Assembly: GCF_026210795.1 (NCBI RefSeq) | Contig: NC_089455.1 | Location: 496,001-560,000, forward strand | From: Rhizophagus irregularis | Lineage: Eukaryota; Glomeromycota; Glomeromycetes; Glomerales; Glomeraceae | Length of the DNA stretch: 64,000 nucleotides | Direction of reading: 5' to 3' | Shown here: positions 1 through 14,043 of the stretch, one piece after another | How positions within the stretch are numbered: the first letter of the stretch is position 1 | Layout: each line of letters opens with the position of its first letter | Translations under genes and position numbers: made by a program | The notes under the pieces: generated by a model | The model's database searches: none | Seen by the model: only the letters and a program-made list of their open reading frames with translations | Told to the model about the DNA's origin: nothing

Positions 1-2760
1 TTATTAATTAAAGATTAATTAAAGTATAATTTTAACTTTAAGCAGTTTTAATAATAAATTTATAATTTTTTTTAATATATTATTAAAAACTTTATGATAT
101 ATAATATATATTATTAAATAAATTGTTAAATTTTTTTTTAATATCATACTAAAGATACTTTTTGTTTAATATTATAGAAATAGAATAATAAGAATTAACT
201 CTCTAATTTATTTTGTATTTCTGTATATATATATATTAATTTAAATAGTTTATTTTTTAAATTTTTTAATTATTTTAATAGATTAAAAATTATACTAAGT
301 TTTTAATATTAAAAGTAATTTTATCTTTGTTAATAACTAAGTAGTTTATATTAATATTTAATTTTTTTTTTTAATATAAAGTTAATATATAATACAATTT
401 TTTATATATAATTATTAATATTTATTATATAAATATTTTTTAATACTAATAATATAAATATATAATAACAATTATATAATTAAATTATTATTTGAAATAA
501 AATGGATGTATTAAAAATATTTTAATTTGTTAAATATTTATTTTTAATTTTGAATTAAATGCAATAATATTTTTTAATGCTTTTTTTTTTATCAAATGGG
601 ACTTTAGACTTGAATTTTTTTATTATATTTTTATTAATAAAATAATAAATATTTTATTATTATTTTTATATATGAATAAATTATTTTTTTAATAAAATAA
701 TAAATATTTTATTATTCTATTTTTTTTATATATGCGATAGTATTATTTTTTATTATATTTTTATTAATAAAAAATAAATATTTATTATTTTTATATATGC
801 AATAGACTATTTTTTATTAATAAAATAATAAATATTTTATTATTTTTATATATATAATAGTTTTAATTTTTATTACTTGATTTTATTTTTTTATTAATTA
901 AAATTTAATTATTGCCTTTTTCAAGTTCCTCCAAATAAATCAAAAAATATTACTTTATTTCGTGAACTGCATTTTCTTCTATTTCCTAATCTAAATGAAA
1001 CTTATTCCTAAAAAATATTAAAAAAGTTTAATATATCTCTATAGGTAATAAAATTATACTAAATATTGTTATAACAAAATTTTCTATTTAATCTTTATTT
1101 GTTCTTGATTAAATTAATGCTGAAGTATGCTATATTTACTGAACTAATATGACTATATATATAAGATATTATTATAGTACTTTTTTGTATATTTTCTATA
1201 ATATTATTATTTTAATAAATCTATATATGCATTGTATAAAATTGTGGATATAGCTTATGATAATTTGTTTGTATAGTATTATTAGTATATAAACTACATA
1301 TCAATAAAGCATATATAAATCATTAAAAAAAAAATAATAAAATATATAAAATAAAATTATTCAATATTTTTATTTAATTTTTTTTTATCTATTATATATA
1401 ATTTATTTTTAAGTTTTTTAATATTTTTATAATATTATTTATTAAATTTTATATATATAAAACATAATAAATTTATCTATTTAAAAAATCTATATGATAT
1501 TAAATTTATAATAAAAGAATAAGTAAAAATAAAAATATTTTTTTTTAAATTAATATTTAAAAATTATATTATATATTTATTATTTTTAGTTATTTATTAA
1601 TTACTAATATTTATTATAAATAATTTAGTTTTGTATTTTTATTATAATAATTTTTTTTATAAAATAAGTCCATACTAAATAAATAATTTAATACTTTTAT
1701 ATATAATTAATATAGGAGTTAAATTCTTAATATTTTTTGAGATTTTTTTTTTAAAAAAATTATTTTAAATGTTATTTATATAAAAAAAAATTTTCAACTT
1801 AAATAAATTTATAGTTAAATTATAAAAAAAAAATTTCTTTATATTAAATTATTATGATTGTAGAATAAGTTATTTTTTTTTTCTAAAAAAAAAAATACTA
1901 ATATATAAAATTTTATACTAATTATATATGTATTAAATTATTATGATTTTAAAATTGTAAAAAAAAAGTTTTTTTATACTAGCTAATTATATATATATAT
2001 TTTAAAGATAAGTTATTTAAAAAATCTTTATATTATAAATATATATGTGTTTATATGATTTATTCAGATTATTAAATATGTAAATATGATAAATTTTAAT
2101 AATTTGTCATTTTTTATTATTTTAAAAAAATATTTGAAATAATGGTTTAATAGGTACTAAATTTTTAAATTTTTAAATTTTTAAATTTTTGTTTTATATA
2201 AAAATATAGGTGTTGCTTTATTGTTTTAACTTTGAAACAAGGCCATTCTTTTTTTAGAAAAAAAGAATTTATATATTTTTTTTAAAAAATTATCTTCGAA
2301 TGGATATGAATTTATAATATATAAATATTAAAATAATATAATATGATAATATTAAAATAATATTAAAATAATATAATATAACAATATTAAAATAATATAA
2401 TATGACAATATTAAAATAAAATATAATATGATAATATTAAAATAATATAATATGAAGTTTAGAAAATTGATTTTTAACAATTTTAACAATTTTAAAAAAT
2501 TTTAGTAATTTTAATAATTTTTAATAATTTTTAATAATTTTAATAATTTGGATATTCAGACAATATTGCTATAATAATTATAATTATAATTATTTGTTTT
2601 TTTAAAAAAAAAACTTGAAGCTTATATAATAAATTAAAATTTATAAAAATGTATATACGTATATATGTGTATGTGTATATATGTATATACGTTTATATGT
2701 TTATACGCTTATATGTTTATATGTTTATATGTTTATAAATGTTTTTAAAAGTGTTTTATG
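1..2760. other. Gene-free, extremely A+T-rich tract
   Basis: No open reading frame with recognisable protein content is seen. The tract is almost only A and T, clearly more so than the A+T-rich sequence further right, with poly-T and poly-A runs and short tandem repeats. Examples are a repeat built on TAATAAATATTTTATTA at about 620-870, and an AATATTAAAATAATATAATATG repeat at about 2320-2455. A purine-pyrimidine TATATGTG/TATATACG tract lies at about 2645-2770. It could be a centromere-like or heterochromatic block, or just decayed intergenic sequence; the sequence alone does not decide. Confidence 0.6.
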
Positions 2761-4727
2761 TGTTTATATGTGTATATATAGGTAATTCTTTTATTTACCT
2801 TGTATAGAAAGTTTAATAGGGGTATATTCAATATTATATTCTATATCTAGAAACATACCCGGGTATTTATAAATTCTAAGCAGGGAGAAGTAAAGGGAGA
2901 AACAGCAGGAGTGATATAAAAAAACTTATTTGTGATTGGCAGACTTTTTGGGCTATTACTAAAACGCTATGTACTTAAAGAAATATATCACGATATACAT
3001 ATATATGTATATCACATCATCACAATTTATTATCACATTTTTATTACTGCAAAATGATACATACATACACCCCTTTTAAATCTTATTTAAATGAAATGTA
3101 TGTATGTATGTAATCCCCTTTTTATATTTATATTAAAAAATCCGTATGTAAAAGTATGTAAAACCCCATCCCATGCATTGGGTAGGGTAATCCGAAAGGA
3201 TGTTAATATGTTATAGAAATCTATATAATCTCTAAATCAGGTATTTTATGGGTTACGTATTTTTAAGAAAAAAAATATTGATTATTATTATTATTATTAT
3301 AATCAAAATGGGAAAAAAAATATTAAATTTGTAATTTGATTAATAAGGTCAAATTAAAAAAAGATAAAAATAGATTATATGTATTAAATGCATGAAAAAA
3401 AAAAAGTATTGTCTTTGAAAAATATACAACAAATATAAAGTTAAAATGACGTAAAGAAAATCCCGACAAATATTGTACTGGTTATTATTATCTAATAATT
3501 ACCCTGCGTTAGTCATTCAAAATAAGATGTTCCCAAAAAAAAAAACGCGTCTAAACTTATTTACAATTTAATATGCTGCTAAAATAAAAAGTATTTCACA
3601 AAAATAAAAATTTAAAATTTTTTGAATTAATTTTTCCTTCTTAAGATTTCATTTTAAATGACGTCTTTCTGCAAGATGACGAAAAGTCTTACAAATAAAG
3701 TCCTTTGTATGCTATCTATTTTTCGATTCAATATAAGATTCATTCAATATGATTCAATAATGACTCAGTGATTCAGTGAATCATAAAAAAAAATGTTAAT
3801 AATAAGATTAAATTAAAATGATGACTTGATATGTTTTAAAATTAAAATTAAAAATAAAAATAAAAATAATAAAATAATAAATAAAAACAATAATAAATAA
3901 CAATAAAGCGCGTTTGAATAATTTACAAGTTTCGAGACCATTTTTGGTAAACGGAGAAGTTACACGGTATACGTTCCAGAATTGCCGAGATGATTAATTT
4001 TAAGACTAGCCATATATTATACTACATCACAAAGTAAGATCTACTTCAAACATTTATTACAATACAAAAAAGTTTACACGCCATTAACAAAATGCATTAT
4101 GTAGTATCAAAATAAATTCAAAGTAGTAACATTTTTTTATTAAATTAATTTGATTGGCTGAGATAAGATAGTAATATGAAAATTTTTTAAATGGACAAAT
4201 AATTTTACCGCAAATGACTGATGCAGTGAAATGGCGGGTTTGTTTTGAGAACGCAAACTTTATGTGGTATCATATCGATATTACATAATCACTTCTTAAG
4301 ATATCAATAGAATGAGGAGATTCGTTCGATCATTTTAATTACGACGATTATTTCAAGGGATCTCTTATTTTTATGCAAATTAAAGTTTAAAAATTTGTAC
4401 CGGTTCTATTAAAATGAAGCAGGCGTGCATTATGAAAAAGTTTTACTGAATTATTTTGAATTATTATTAAATTATTACACGGAAACTTGCGATTATTATG
4501 AATGTGTGAGAAGAAATTATAAAAAAAGTTCATAGAGTTCACAAAAAGTTCACATAAAGTTTTCCAAATGTTTGAGAATAATAAATAAAATTTAATAAAT
4601 AAATAAATAAATAAATATGTGCATGTAGTTTCTTATTTGAAACTGGAATAGTATAACCACGTAATTTTAAGGTTTTAAAAAAAAAAAAACGAAACAAAAT
4701 GTTGAACCAGTAGTCTTTCGTATCTTA
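2761..4727. other. Intergenic, no gene seen
   Basis: A+T-rich sequence of less extreme composition than the tract to its left. A short palindromic stretch based on TACATACAT/ATGTATGTA lies at about 3058-3112. No conserved protein, RNA gene or transposon end could be recognised. Confidence 0.5.
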
Positions 4728-5035
4728 TATCGGCTATATTACCTTTTCATATCGTCATTTCGTATCGTCTTTTTCATATCGTCAATATCGTCATAAAGTT
4801 CATACCTTATCATATCGACATTTTGCATTACCTTTCGTATCAATATTTCGTATTGCCTTTTCGTATCGACATTTCATATCGTCTTTTCGTATCGACATTT
4901 CATATCTTCTTTTCGTATCGACATTTTATATCGCCTTTTCGTAACTTCATTTTATATCGCCTTTTCGCATTGACGTTTCATATCGCTTTTTCATATCGCC
5001 CTTTCGTATCACTGTTTCGTATCGCCTTATATGGA
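4728..5035. repeat. Minisatellite with TATCG core
   Basis: About 300 bp of imperfect tandem units of roughly 20-27 bp, built on ATATCGTC, TTTTCGTATCG and ACATTTCATATCG. One reading frame stays open across it only because the repeat lacks stop codons; the peptide is a low-complexity artefact and is not called as a gene. The repeat is followed by poly-T and poly-A runs. Confidence 0.8.
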
Positions 5036-6479
5036 AAAACCCCTTACGTTACTTTTACCTTTTTTTGCGCTCTTTTTTTTTTTTTAAAAAAAAAAGAAAA
5101 AAAAAATTAAATATATTTTTTTTTTTAAAGTAAAAAAAAAAAAAGTCCAAAATTTTCTACAATGAGTAATATTCTATGAGTTTCCCAAATAATATAATTT
5201 AAAGAAACCTTTTCTGGATTCTTTAACATTCCGAAACTTCATTTTATTTTCTTTATTAATGTTCTTTATAGAATTTAAAAAAATAAATTAAATGATACCA
5301 CAAAAAAAGAAGATCGTTGTTACGCCTCTAAGGTTTAACCACATATAGTGCATTTTTTAACAGATTATAATTTTAATCCATCAAGAGAACCTTTTTTAAA
5401 TGGAAGGGTTGTACAAAAAAAAAAAATATTCTGAAAATAGAATGAAGAGAGAAATTTTATTTTACGGAGCAAAAAAAAAATTGTATTAAAATAATAATTT
5501 TATCACGGATTAATTCATTCATGTCATTTTTTTTCTACAAATTATTTTTTTTTGATCGATAGGCAATCATCGTTTTGGGAAGTTCATTGATTACCTGATA
5601 TAGTTGATATAGTTGATGCAGGTAGAAAGGGTACCAAACATGTGCAGTTAGTTTTATATTTTATTGTGATAATTATGAACGAGTAATTTAATTTTCCAAT
5701 AAAATTAAAATATTCCGAGCCAAAAAAAAAAATCAAAAATTTAATTTTAATGTACGACAAACAGATTTATTTAATAATCAACCCTTTTTGTGTTAAGATA
5801 AAAACAAACTTCATGTTATTCCACGGGTTATAATTAGGGTCAATGGAAGTAAATCACGTGCTATATGTATTGTGATTAAGCTGATTAAGTAATCATTATG
5901 TCATCAATAACCGACGTGTAAAATAAACAGGTTATTAACCTTTTAAGGTTAAGACAAAAAGGATTTCATTGGTTTACATTATAACTAATGGTGATAAGAG
6001 GACCTTTACGATCACAATATTTTCATTTTTTCACTTTAATGGTTTAATCAATTCTCGCGATTTTATATTAATCTTATTCCGATCAACGGAAACATGTGCA
6101 ATGTATTAATTAATTTTGATACACGAGGATTCACGGAATTATCTATTAATTTTTTTTTTTAATTGGATTTGAATTATTATTATTATTTATTATTATAATA
6201 AATAATTATTATTATTTTTAAGAGGCAAATTAAAATTTAGTGATTTTAGCGATTTTTAGTAATTTTTAGTTTTAATATACATGTACATATTTAGAAGTAA
6301 AAGTGTATTTTTCGTGATATTATTATTTTCTTAAATAAAAAAAATTCCGTTTTATTAACCCATTTGAAATAGATGGATTGCACAACAATAACAAAAAAAA
6401 ATAACGAAACCCCTGAAAAAAAAAATAATATATATATTTTTTAGAAAAAAAATTATTCATTTAAAAGATTCGTTTTTTT

Positions 6480-6518
<39 letters not shown>

Positions 6519-9430
6519 TATTATTTTCTTAATTTAGAACCCTTTTTTTTTAAAAAAAAAAAAATTCGAAACGTATTACCCTTTAAATTAGGAAGCAAGT
6601 ACCTTTAATAAGTACCCTATTTTTTTTATTTATTTTTTCTTTAAAATTTAATAAAGAATCGGTTTCTTTATCCTACCCGAAAAAAAATGTACATATAATT
6701 ACATATAATTAATTTTTTGGTCAGGTGAATAATAATCGAATTTTTGTTTTTTTTTTGTATGCAATAAATAAAATATCTCTTTTAACCGAATTTGGTTATA
6801 ATCCGAAATTTTCTGGCTTAATAGTTATTTATGGTTTAAAGTGTTATTTATGGTTTAATAGTTTTTATAGTTTGGTATAGTTTGCTGTTATAGTTGTTAT
6901 AGTTGAAATTTTTAGATTTGAATTTCGAAAAAAAAAAAAATATTAGAATTTATCAATTTATCGGAGAATTAACTCTATATTACGATAGTACAGTAAAATA
7001 TATATATATATATATATTACATTAAATAATATTATATAATATTATACAAGTTTATACTCTTATCAGTTCAATATATATATATATAATAAGTTCATATTTT
7101 AAATATTTAAATATTTTAAATATTTTAAAGTATTTAAGTTTATTTAAGTTTACTTTTACTTTTTTTTTAAACCAATAAAAATTATTTTTATTTCGAAAAA
7201 TCGAAAAAAAAATTTTAATTGATGATAACCTTATTATAAAAATTAAAATAAAAAAAAATGATTTCGTTTGAAATTAAAGTAATAGCCGAAAGAGTTTCAC
7301 AAGTAACTTTTTTAAGTTTTTTTTTTACCGAGGGAATCGATTAATAAATTAATTATTATTATTTATTTATTTATTTTATTTTATTTATTTATTTATTATA
7401 ATTATTATAATTGTTAATTTATTTATCTCTTAAAAAAAAAAAAAAAAAAACTTCTTTTTATTCCTTCTTTTTATTCCTTCTTCTTTCAAGAAAATCTAAT
7501 ATCAAACATTTCTTGTGAAACAATTCTTAAATTATTTATGGCTGAAGAAATTAAGAAAATAAAATTTAACCAATTAAACCAATCAAACAAAATCGTAAGA
7601 TAAAATCTTTTTGGAGAATCTTTTCTATACAATGAAAAGATAAAACTGCAGGTAGGAATTGTTTATTATGCTCACATGAAAAAAATAAACAATTACATTA
7701 TCTAATAAAAAAATAATATTTGTAAAGGTATTACAGAATGAAGATACTGTTTGACTGTCTGTAAAGTAATATTTGTAAAATCTTTTGTAAAATCTCTCTG
7801 TTTGTAATCTCTCTGTAAAAAATCTCTGTAAAAAAATTTCTCCGTAATATCTTTTTTATTACTCCGTCAAATTTGGCGGAAGTTAATAAATTAAATGCAA
7901 TGTGATTACAAAACTAATGCAAATGATAATTTTAATAATTTTAAAAATTCCATTTATAGGGGTTCTATTATAATATTGATCATCAAATAAAAATTCTTTT
8001 TATATAAATTTTTAAAAAATTTTTTTTTTTTTTATCGTAAACAAATTATATCAAATTCAAAATACCATTGTTCTTTTTTTAAAAGATAATCCGATTCTCA
8101 GAAGTTTTAATTTTACAAAAAAAAAAAAAAAAAAAAATTTATTATTATTATTATTATTATTATTTAAAAGATATTCATTAAAAAACAAGGGCTTTTTTTT
8201 TTCTTTTTGCTTTCAATGTGGGAAAAATATGTGGCTATGTTTTTTGTATTAATTAATATTATATTTCATGCGTTAAAAATCATTTCTATATTTAAAAAAA
8301 AAATATGAAAATCATTTCTTAAATTTTGTTCTTTTTTTTTTTTTTTTTTTTTTAAAAACAAATTTTTTTTTTTCATTTTAATTTATTTATTTATTTTTTA
8401 AACCCATTTTTAAAATAATAGATTTTTTTTTTGTTAACATTGTAAAGAAATGAAAATAAGGAGTTTTATAAAAATTGGGGGACAAAAAAAAAAATTTCGT
8501 AATGATAATATAAAATTAATTTCAGTAAATTAGATCATCACTTTTTTCGTCGTACTCGTAAAATGGTGGTGATACAAAAAAAAATTTTACTATCGTAACT
8601 AAGAAAGAAAAAGAAATCAATTAATGAAAATGAATGATAATACGGTTAGTATCGATTCTCAACATGTAAGGGGTTTTTTGTAAGAAATAATATAAGAAAT
8701 AAATAAATATATATATATATATATAAACCTGAATCATGGGTTCATGATTTCATTGGTAAAAAAATTGGATAAATTGGATCAAAGTTCAGTCAGGTATTTT
8801 TTTTTAATGACCAATTATGAAGAATTTAATAATAGTAAAAAAAAAAAATATTATGTATGTTATCTGTCAATTTTTTTATGTTTTAATATCCGGAAATCGG
8901 AATCGGATATTGAAAATTATTTTGGAAATAGATTTTCAAAAAAGAAAATTTTTTTTGATTATGTATGAAAAAATTTTTTTTTTTTATTAAAAAATTTATA
9001 TAATACTTATTTAGTAAACAGGGTTATTTTGATTACTTACACAGATCGTTTATTTTGATTATTTCTCAAAAAATAAACATAATAATAATTGTGTTTTTTG
9101 TGTTCATGTAAATCAGTTTGACAAGTTATTTAACTTTTTTAATCATGGTTTATGATGAAATTATGAATGATTTTACGATTTATGATTTAATGGTATCACG
9201 CGTCACAATTATCAATTATATCATTTATCAAATAAAAGTTAAGGATTTCTGTCCGATAAATCCGATAACTGTCGATAACTGCTCACAGATAAATACTTGT
9301 TTCAAACATGCATTCTAATTATTATTTTGTACGATTATAGACCATAAGGTCGTACGATCATATCTGGAAAAAAAATTACGAGGAATTTTAGTTTGAATAA
9401 TTTCTTCACTTTTTTTGACGTTTGATTGAC
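5036..9430. other. Intergenic, A+T-rich, microsatellites
   Basis: No supported gene. It contains a (TTA)n microsatellite at about 6483-6522, a (TA)n tract near 6998-7018, TTTA-rich tandem sequence near 7350-7400, a (TTA)n run near 8140-8162 and many homopolymers over 15 bases. Short open frames here (for example around 8744-8968 and 9118-9318) have no recognisable domain and biased low-complexity composition. Confidence 0.55.
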
Positions 9431-9447
9431 ATTTCTTTTGATTAAAA

Positions 9448-9760
9448 TTGATATAGTTGATATAGTTGATATAATTGTATAATTGATATTGATATAATTG
9501 TATAATTGATATTGATATAGTTGATACAATTGTATAATTGATATTGATATAGTTGATATAATTGTATAATTGATATTGATATAGTTGATATAATTGTATA
9601 ATTGATATTGATATAATTGATATAGTTGATATAATTGTATAATTGATATTGATATAATTGATATAGTTGATATAATTGCATAATTGATATTGATATAATT
9701 GATATAGTTGATATAATTGTATAATTGATATAATTTATATAGTTGATATACAGTAGTTGT
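9448..9760. repeat. Minisatellite, GATATAATTG units
   Basis: About 310 bp of tandem units made from TTGATATTGATATA, GTTGATATA and ATTGTATAA, grouping into higher-order blocks of about 45-60 bp. The minus strand stays open in two frames and encodes repeated YQLYQ and NYINY peptides, a by-product of the repeat rather than evidence for a gene. It degenerates into ATATATCT repeats up to about 9850. Confidence 0.85.
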
Positions 9761-11585
9761 TATAATTGATTATATATCTTTAATATCTTAATATATATCT
9801 TAATATATATCTCTCTTAATATACTGTTATATCTTTTAATATATATCTATCCCAAAAATTTTATTCCCTAATTTTATTTTACCCAAAGGTAAATCAGTGT
9901 AAATCATGACTTAATAATAACTCTTATAACCCTTTCTTTGAAATTACGTAATTTAACGTAATTAATATGATATAATTATTTGGATCGGTTAAAAGAAGGG
10001 AATGATTTCATAAATTTTACCATTTTCAATCAACGAACTATTAAAATTGATAACCATTAAATATATTAAATATAGAAAAATGTTACGCGATTCATAAAAA
10101 TTTTTAAGGGTTAATGTCGATTTTAATAAGGAGAAGTTAAAATGATGAATTAAAAAAAAATTGATGTTGATATACCAATCGGATATGATGAATATGACGC
10201 GAAAAATTGTAAAGATTTTCAAAAAATTTGTTATCTTTTTTTCTTAATTTGTTAATTCAATGAATTCCCTTATTTAATTTACTCCTACAACTAAATTTAC
10301 TTTATATAGTTCATAAGAAATTTATTATATGAGGATTATTATTAAAAAATTAGAAAGTATCTTAAGAATATTAGGTTATTTTAAATAATCCTAAAATAAT
10401 TTAGAACAAGATACACAAGATTTATATGTATATATAAATATAGTAATATAACGCGTTACACCGATACTTCTATTTCTTGTTTTTTTTTGTTTTTTCTTTG
10501 TTCTTTATTTGATTCCGATTCTTCCGGTAAACAATATTAAAAATACTAAAAAAGATTTTTTTTTTTTTTACGAATAAGGTTAAAAATTGATTTGAACGTG
10601 CGTTTTTTATTGTTTCAATTCGGTGGTCATTTGATATGAAAACTTGTTTGAAAAGTTTGAAAAAAAAAAAAACCATCGGTCGTAAATACGCTTTTTGGTA
10701 AGGATTGTTTTAATCATACTTCAAATAAAGTATAAATTCCCAAGGATCATCGCCGAGTCTTGACTTTTTTCATAACTTGTCATTTATATTAAATGAAATC
10801 TTTGATTTACTCTTTAATTAAATGTTATTATAAAGCGAAAAAAAATTAATATTAAAAATAATGTTATTGTTACGCGTATATTCCTTGGCATCCGTGATCA
10901 TACATTTTTTTTTTTTCATTCTATACATACTGTATATTCTCTCATTTTAAATTCATTTTTTTTTTTTTTTTTTTTTACCACCTCCTCCCCTCCCCCCCCT
11001 TTTTTTTTTTTCATATTTTTTCCCAAAAAAGTATTTTTATTTATGTCATAATATTTGTGGCTTTTCGGCTTTTTCTCATCCATTTTCCAAAATGGATGAT
11101 ATATAAAAAAATCACTAATATCACTAGAATTTTTATTATGGTAATCAATGTCAAATAATATTCTTCTTTTCTAGTGAAATAATATTAAAATATTCGGAAA
11201 AAATCTCTGATTAACGTAACTTTGCAGATTAAACAAATAACATTATTAGGTTGATTAGTACTTTAATTAGTATTTCATATGTATCGATCATTTAAATTAA
11301 CTTTGGTCCGTTAATTGACCATCTTATTAAGAGACTAGTATTAATGTCACTAGAAGATCTAGGAATAGATAATCCAAAGTACAAACATTTTCAAGTCTAA
11401 CATACGATATTTTTTTAAAGTGATGATTACCTCAAACTAATTAAATTTAATTAATAAATTAATATATTATATACATGAGATAACGAATCGTTTTATATTA
11501 ATATTGAAAATCGAAAATATAAAAAAATTTTTTTAGAATAAAAGAATTAAGAAAAAATGATAGGAACAATAATAATAGAATTAAT
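9761..11585. other. Intergenic, no gene seen
   Basis: A+T-rich sequence with poly-T tracts (notably 10957-11010, next to a CCTCCTCCCCTCCCCCCC run at 10980-10998). No protein family, tRNA or transposon terminus was recognised. Short open frames are low in complexity. Confidence 0.5.
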
Positions 11586-11765
11586 AAAAAAAAAAATATT
11601 TTTTACTATATTATTATTACTATATTATTATTACTATATTATTACTATATTTTTTACTATATTATTACTATATTATTACTATATTATTACTATATTATTA
11701 TTATATTATTACTATATTATTATTATATATATATACATTATTACTATATCATTACTAATAATATT
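11586..11765. repeat. TATTATTAC microsatellite
   Basis: About 180 bp of ACTATATTATT and TTACTATATTA units. An open frame crosses it but encodes only Y, I, L and T tracts and is not a gene. Confidence 0.85.
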
Positions 11766-14043
11766 AAATTAATTTACACTAATTCTATGGAATTTCTATC
11801 ATTTGAATATCCATAAAACTATTTTATTATGGAATTTCTATCATTAAAATTTTATGAATATCTATTATTTATCGTATTCCCTTCAATCAATGATATTCGA
11901 TTCGATCAAATGATAAACCACATTTACCATTTTACCACTTTTACCATTTAATTTATTCCATATTCACCTTCATTCTTTTCGTATATTCGTATATTCGATC
12001 AAAATTCGATCAATAAAATTTATAAAAAAAACCTAAATAACCATTAATATTATTAATACTTTATATAATATTAATACTTTAAACCCATTTCATATATTGT
12101 AATTAATTAATCTTTCATTTACTCTTCATTTTAATTAAAAATTGTCAGAGTTTTTCATCAAAAGTATAAATATATATTATATATATTATGTTTATATTAT
12201 TTACCCGTCGTTTAATTTTGTCGTATTTACTCGTATAACTTGTATAATTTATAAAATGTTCATCATTTTTCCCTTATTTAGTCACCTTTTTTTTTTCACT
12301 AGTTATAATGATTTCTAAAAAAAGTGTGAGAAAAGTTTTTATTAGCAATTGAATTATTGTTTATTATTATTATGATTTTATGATTTTTTATATTCTCCCC
12401 CTAAAAATATTTTAACGATAGTCATCTATTAACTTTGTTTGTTTTTATATATATATAATATATATATATAAATATATATATATACATATATGTATATATA
12501 TTTTTTTATTAATAGAATTATTAAATGGTAAATCGTTTTTTCTCGATGTTTTTCTTTTCTCTTTCCTTCTTTTTGGAATTCGATCAAAATATTTAAATTA
12601 TTATCCTTTTTTTTCTAAATTTATAAAATCCCTTATCATTTTTTAATTATTCTCCTATTATATTCTTTAACGCGTCATTAACTTACGAATAATGATTCAT
12701 AAAATCTCCCTTTTTTATATAAAAGTATATTTATAGTATATAATAATGCATCACTTTTTTACATGTGTTCATATCATTATTTTTTAATAACACATGCCAT
12801 ACCGCATAACAAATAACATTACTTTAATCATTTTTAATAATTTTCGGTAAGTTTTTTTGTATTATCTATAAAAGGAGAAAAAAAAAGAATAAAATTTGTT
12901 TTGTTCCCATTAAATTTCGATTGATATTCGGTAGTTTCAACTTATTATTTATTATTAAACCTATAATTTAATAATATTAAAATTATTAATATTAATATCC
13001 ATTTTTTTTCTTATACCCTAATTTTTCTATTTACTTTTAATTGATTATTTTGGTCCCTCAAAATTTTTTTTTTTTTTACCCCCGAAATCAAATTATTGTC
13101 GATCAATACATTAAACTTAAAAAATTTTTTTATTTATTTATTTATATATACATACATACATACATTTATATATATATATATATATATTTACTCACTTATT
13201 ATTCATACTTATTTATATAAAATTTTTATATTACATGTATATATTAAAAAATTTTATATTACTTCATTACTTTCAAAATTTTTAACGAATAATATTTTTT
13301 TTATTTATTTTTTTTTCGTAAATCATTTTTTTTTTCTTTCAATCTTTTTTAAAACATTATAAATACCCAATCTTCTCCTTTTTGACTTACCTTACATTTT
13401 TCCACAAAAAAAAATTTAAAATTTTTGGTTCAGTCCAACTCTTTGGGTATAATTTCTTTTTTTTTTTTTTTCTTCTTTCTTCTTTCTTCTTTATAATCAT
13501 TATATTTTTTTTTACAAATACACATTATATATATATATACATCATATATATATATATAAAAAAAAAAATTATTCGCGAAAAAAAAAATTTTATCGTTCAT
13601 TCTTTTTTTTTTTAAAAAACTATTTACGTTTTTTTTTTTACTATCTCGTCTCAAAAAAAATTAAATCCAACAAAAAAAAAATAATCCATTTTTTTTTTAT
13701 TTTTCCTTTTTTTTATCGTCTTTTATTTTCGTTCACCAAAAATTTTTTTATCTTTTTTTTTTAAAAAATAAAAAAAAAAAAAGTATTTTTTTTTTTTACA
13801 ATTTTTCTTTTTCTTCTTTTTAAGATTATAGTGATTATAAAAAAAAGATTTGTTTGGATTTTGGAGAAATCATATCGCTATTATTAAAAAGAGAAAAAAA
13901 GAAAAAAAAAATCTTTTTTTTTTTTTTCCCTTCTTTTTCCTTTTTTTAATCGTTGAATAATTTTTTTTTTACCCCCCCTTTTTTATATTCGAACACGAAG
14001 AAAAAAAAAAGAAAAAGTTTTTTCTCCTCGAGTATTTTTCATA
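11766..14043. other. Upstream region of homeodomain gene
   Basis: About 2.3 kb of A+T-rich sequence before the homeodomain gene. From about 13380 it becomes a pyrimidine-rich leader with repeated TTTTTCTTCTTT stretches down to the ATG at 14044. This would be a pyrimidine-rich 5' leader or promoter if transcription starts close by. No TATA box can be singled out in such A+T-rich DNA, and no separate gene is supported. Confidence 0.4.

Noticed and set aside
4823..5110. Open frame of 95 codons on the plus strand
   Set aside because: It translates a TATCG minisatellite into repeated FRI and SYR words; no gene-like composition or neighbours.
9335..9681. Two overlapping minus-strand open frames of Tyr/Ile/Asn repeats
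   Set aside because: Both are by-products of the GATATAATTG minisatellite, which happens to lack stops in two frames.
13096..13654. Several short Phe/Ile/Tyr-rich open frames on both strands
   Set aside because: They come from poly-T and TATATA tracts before the homeodomain gene; mutually overlapping and of no protein-like content.
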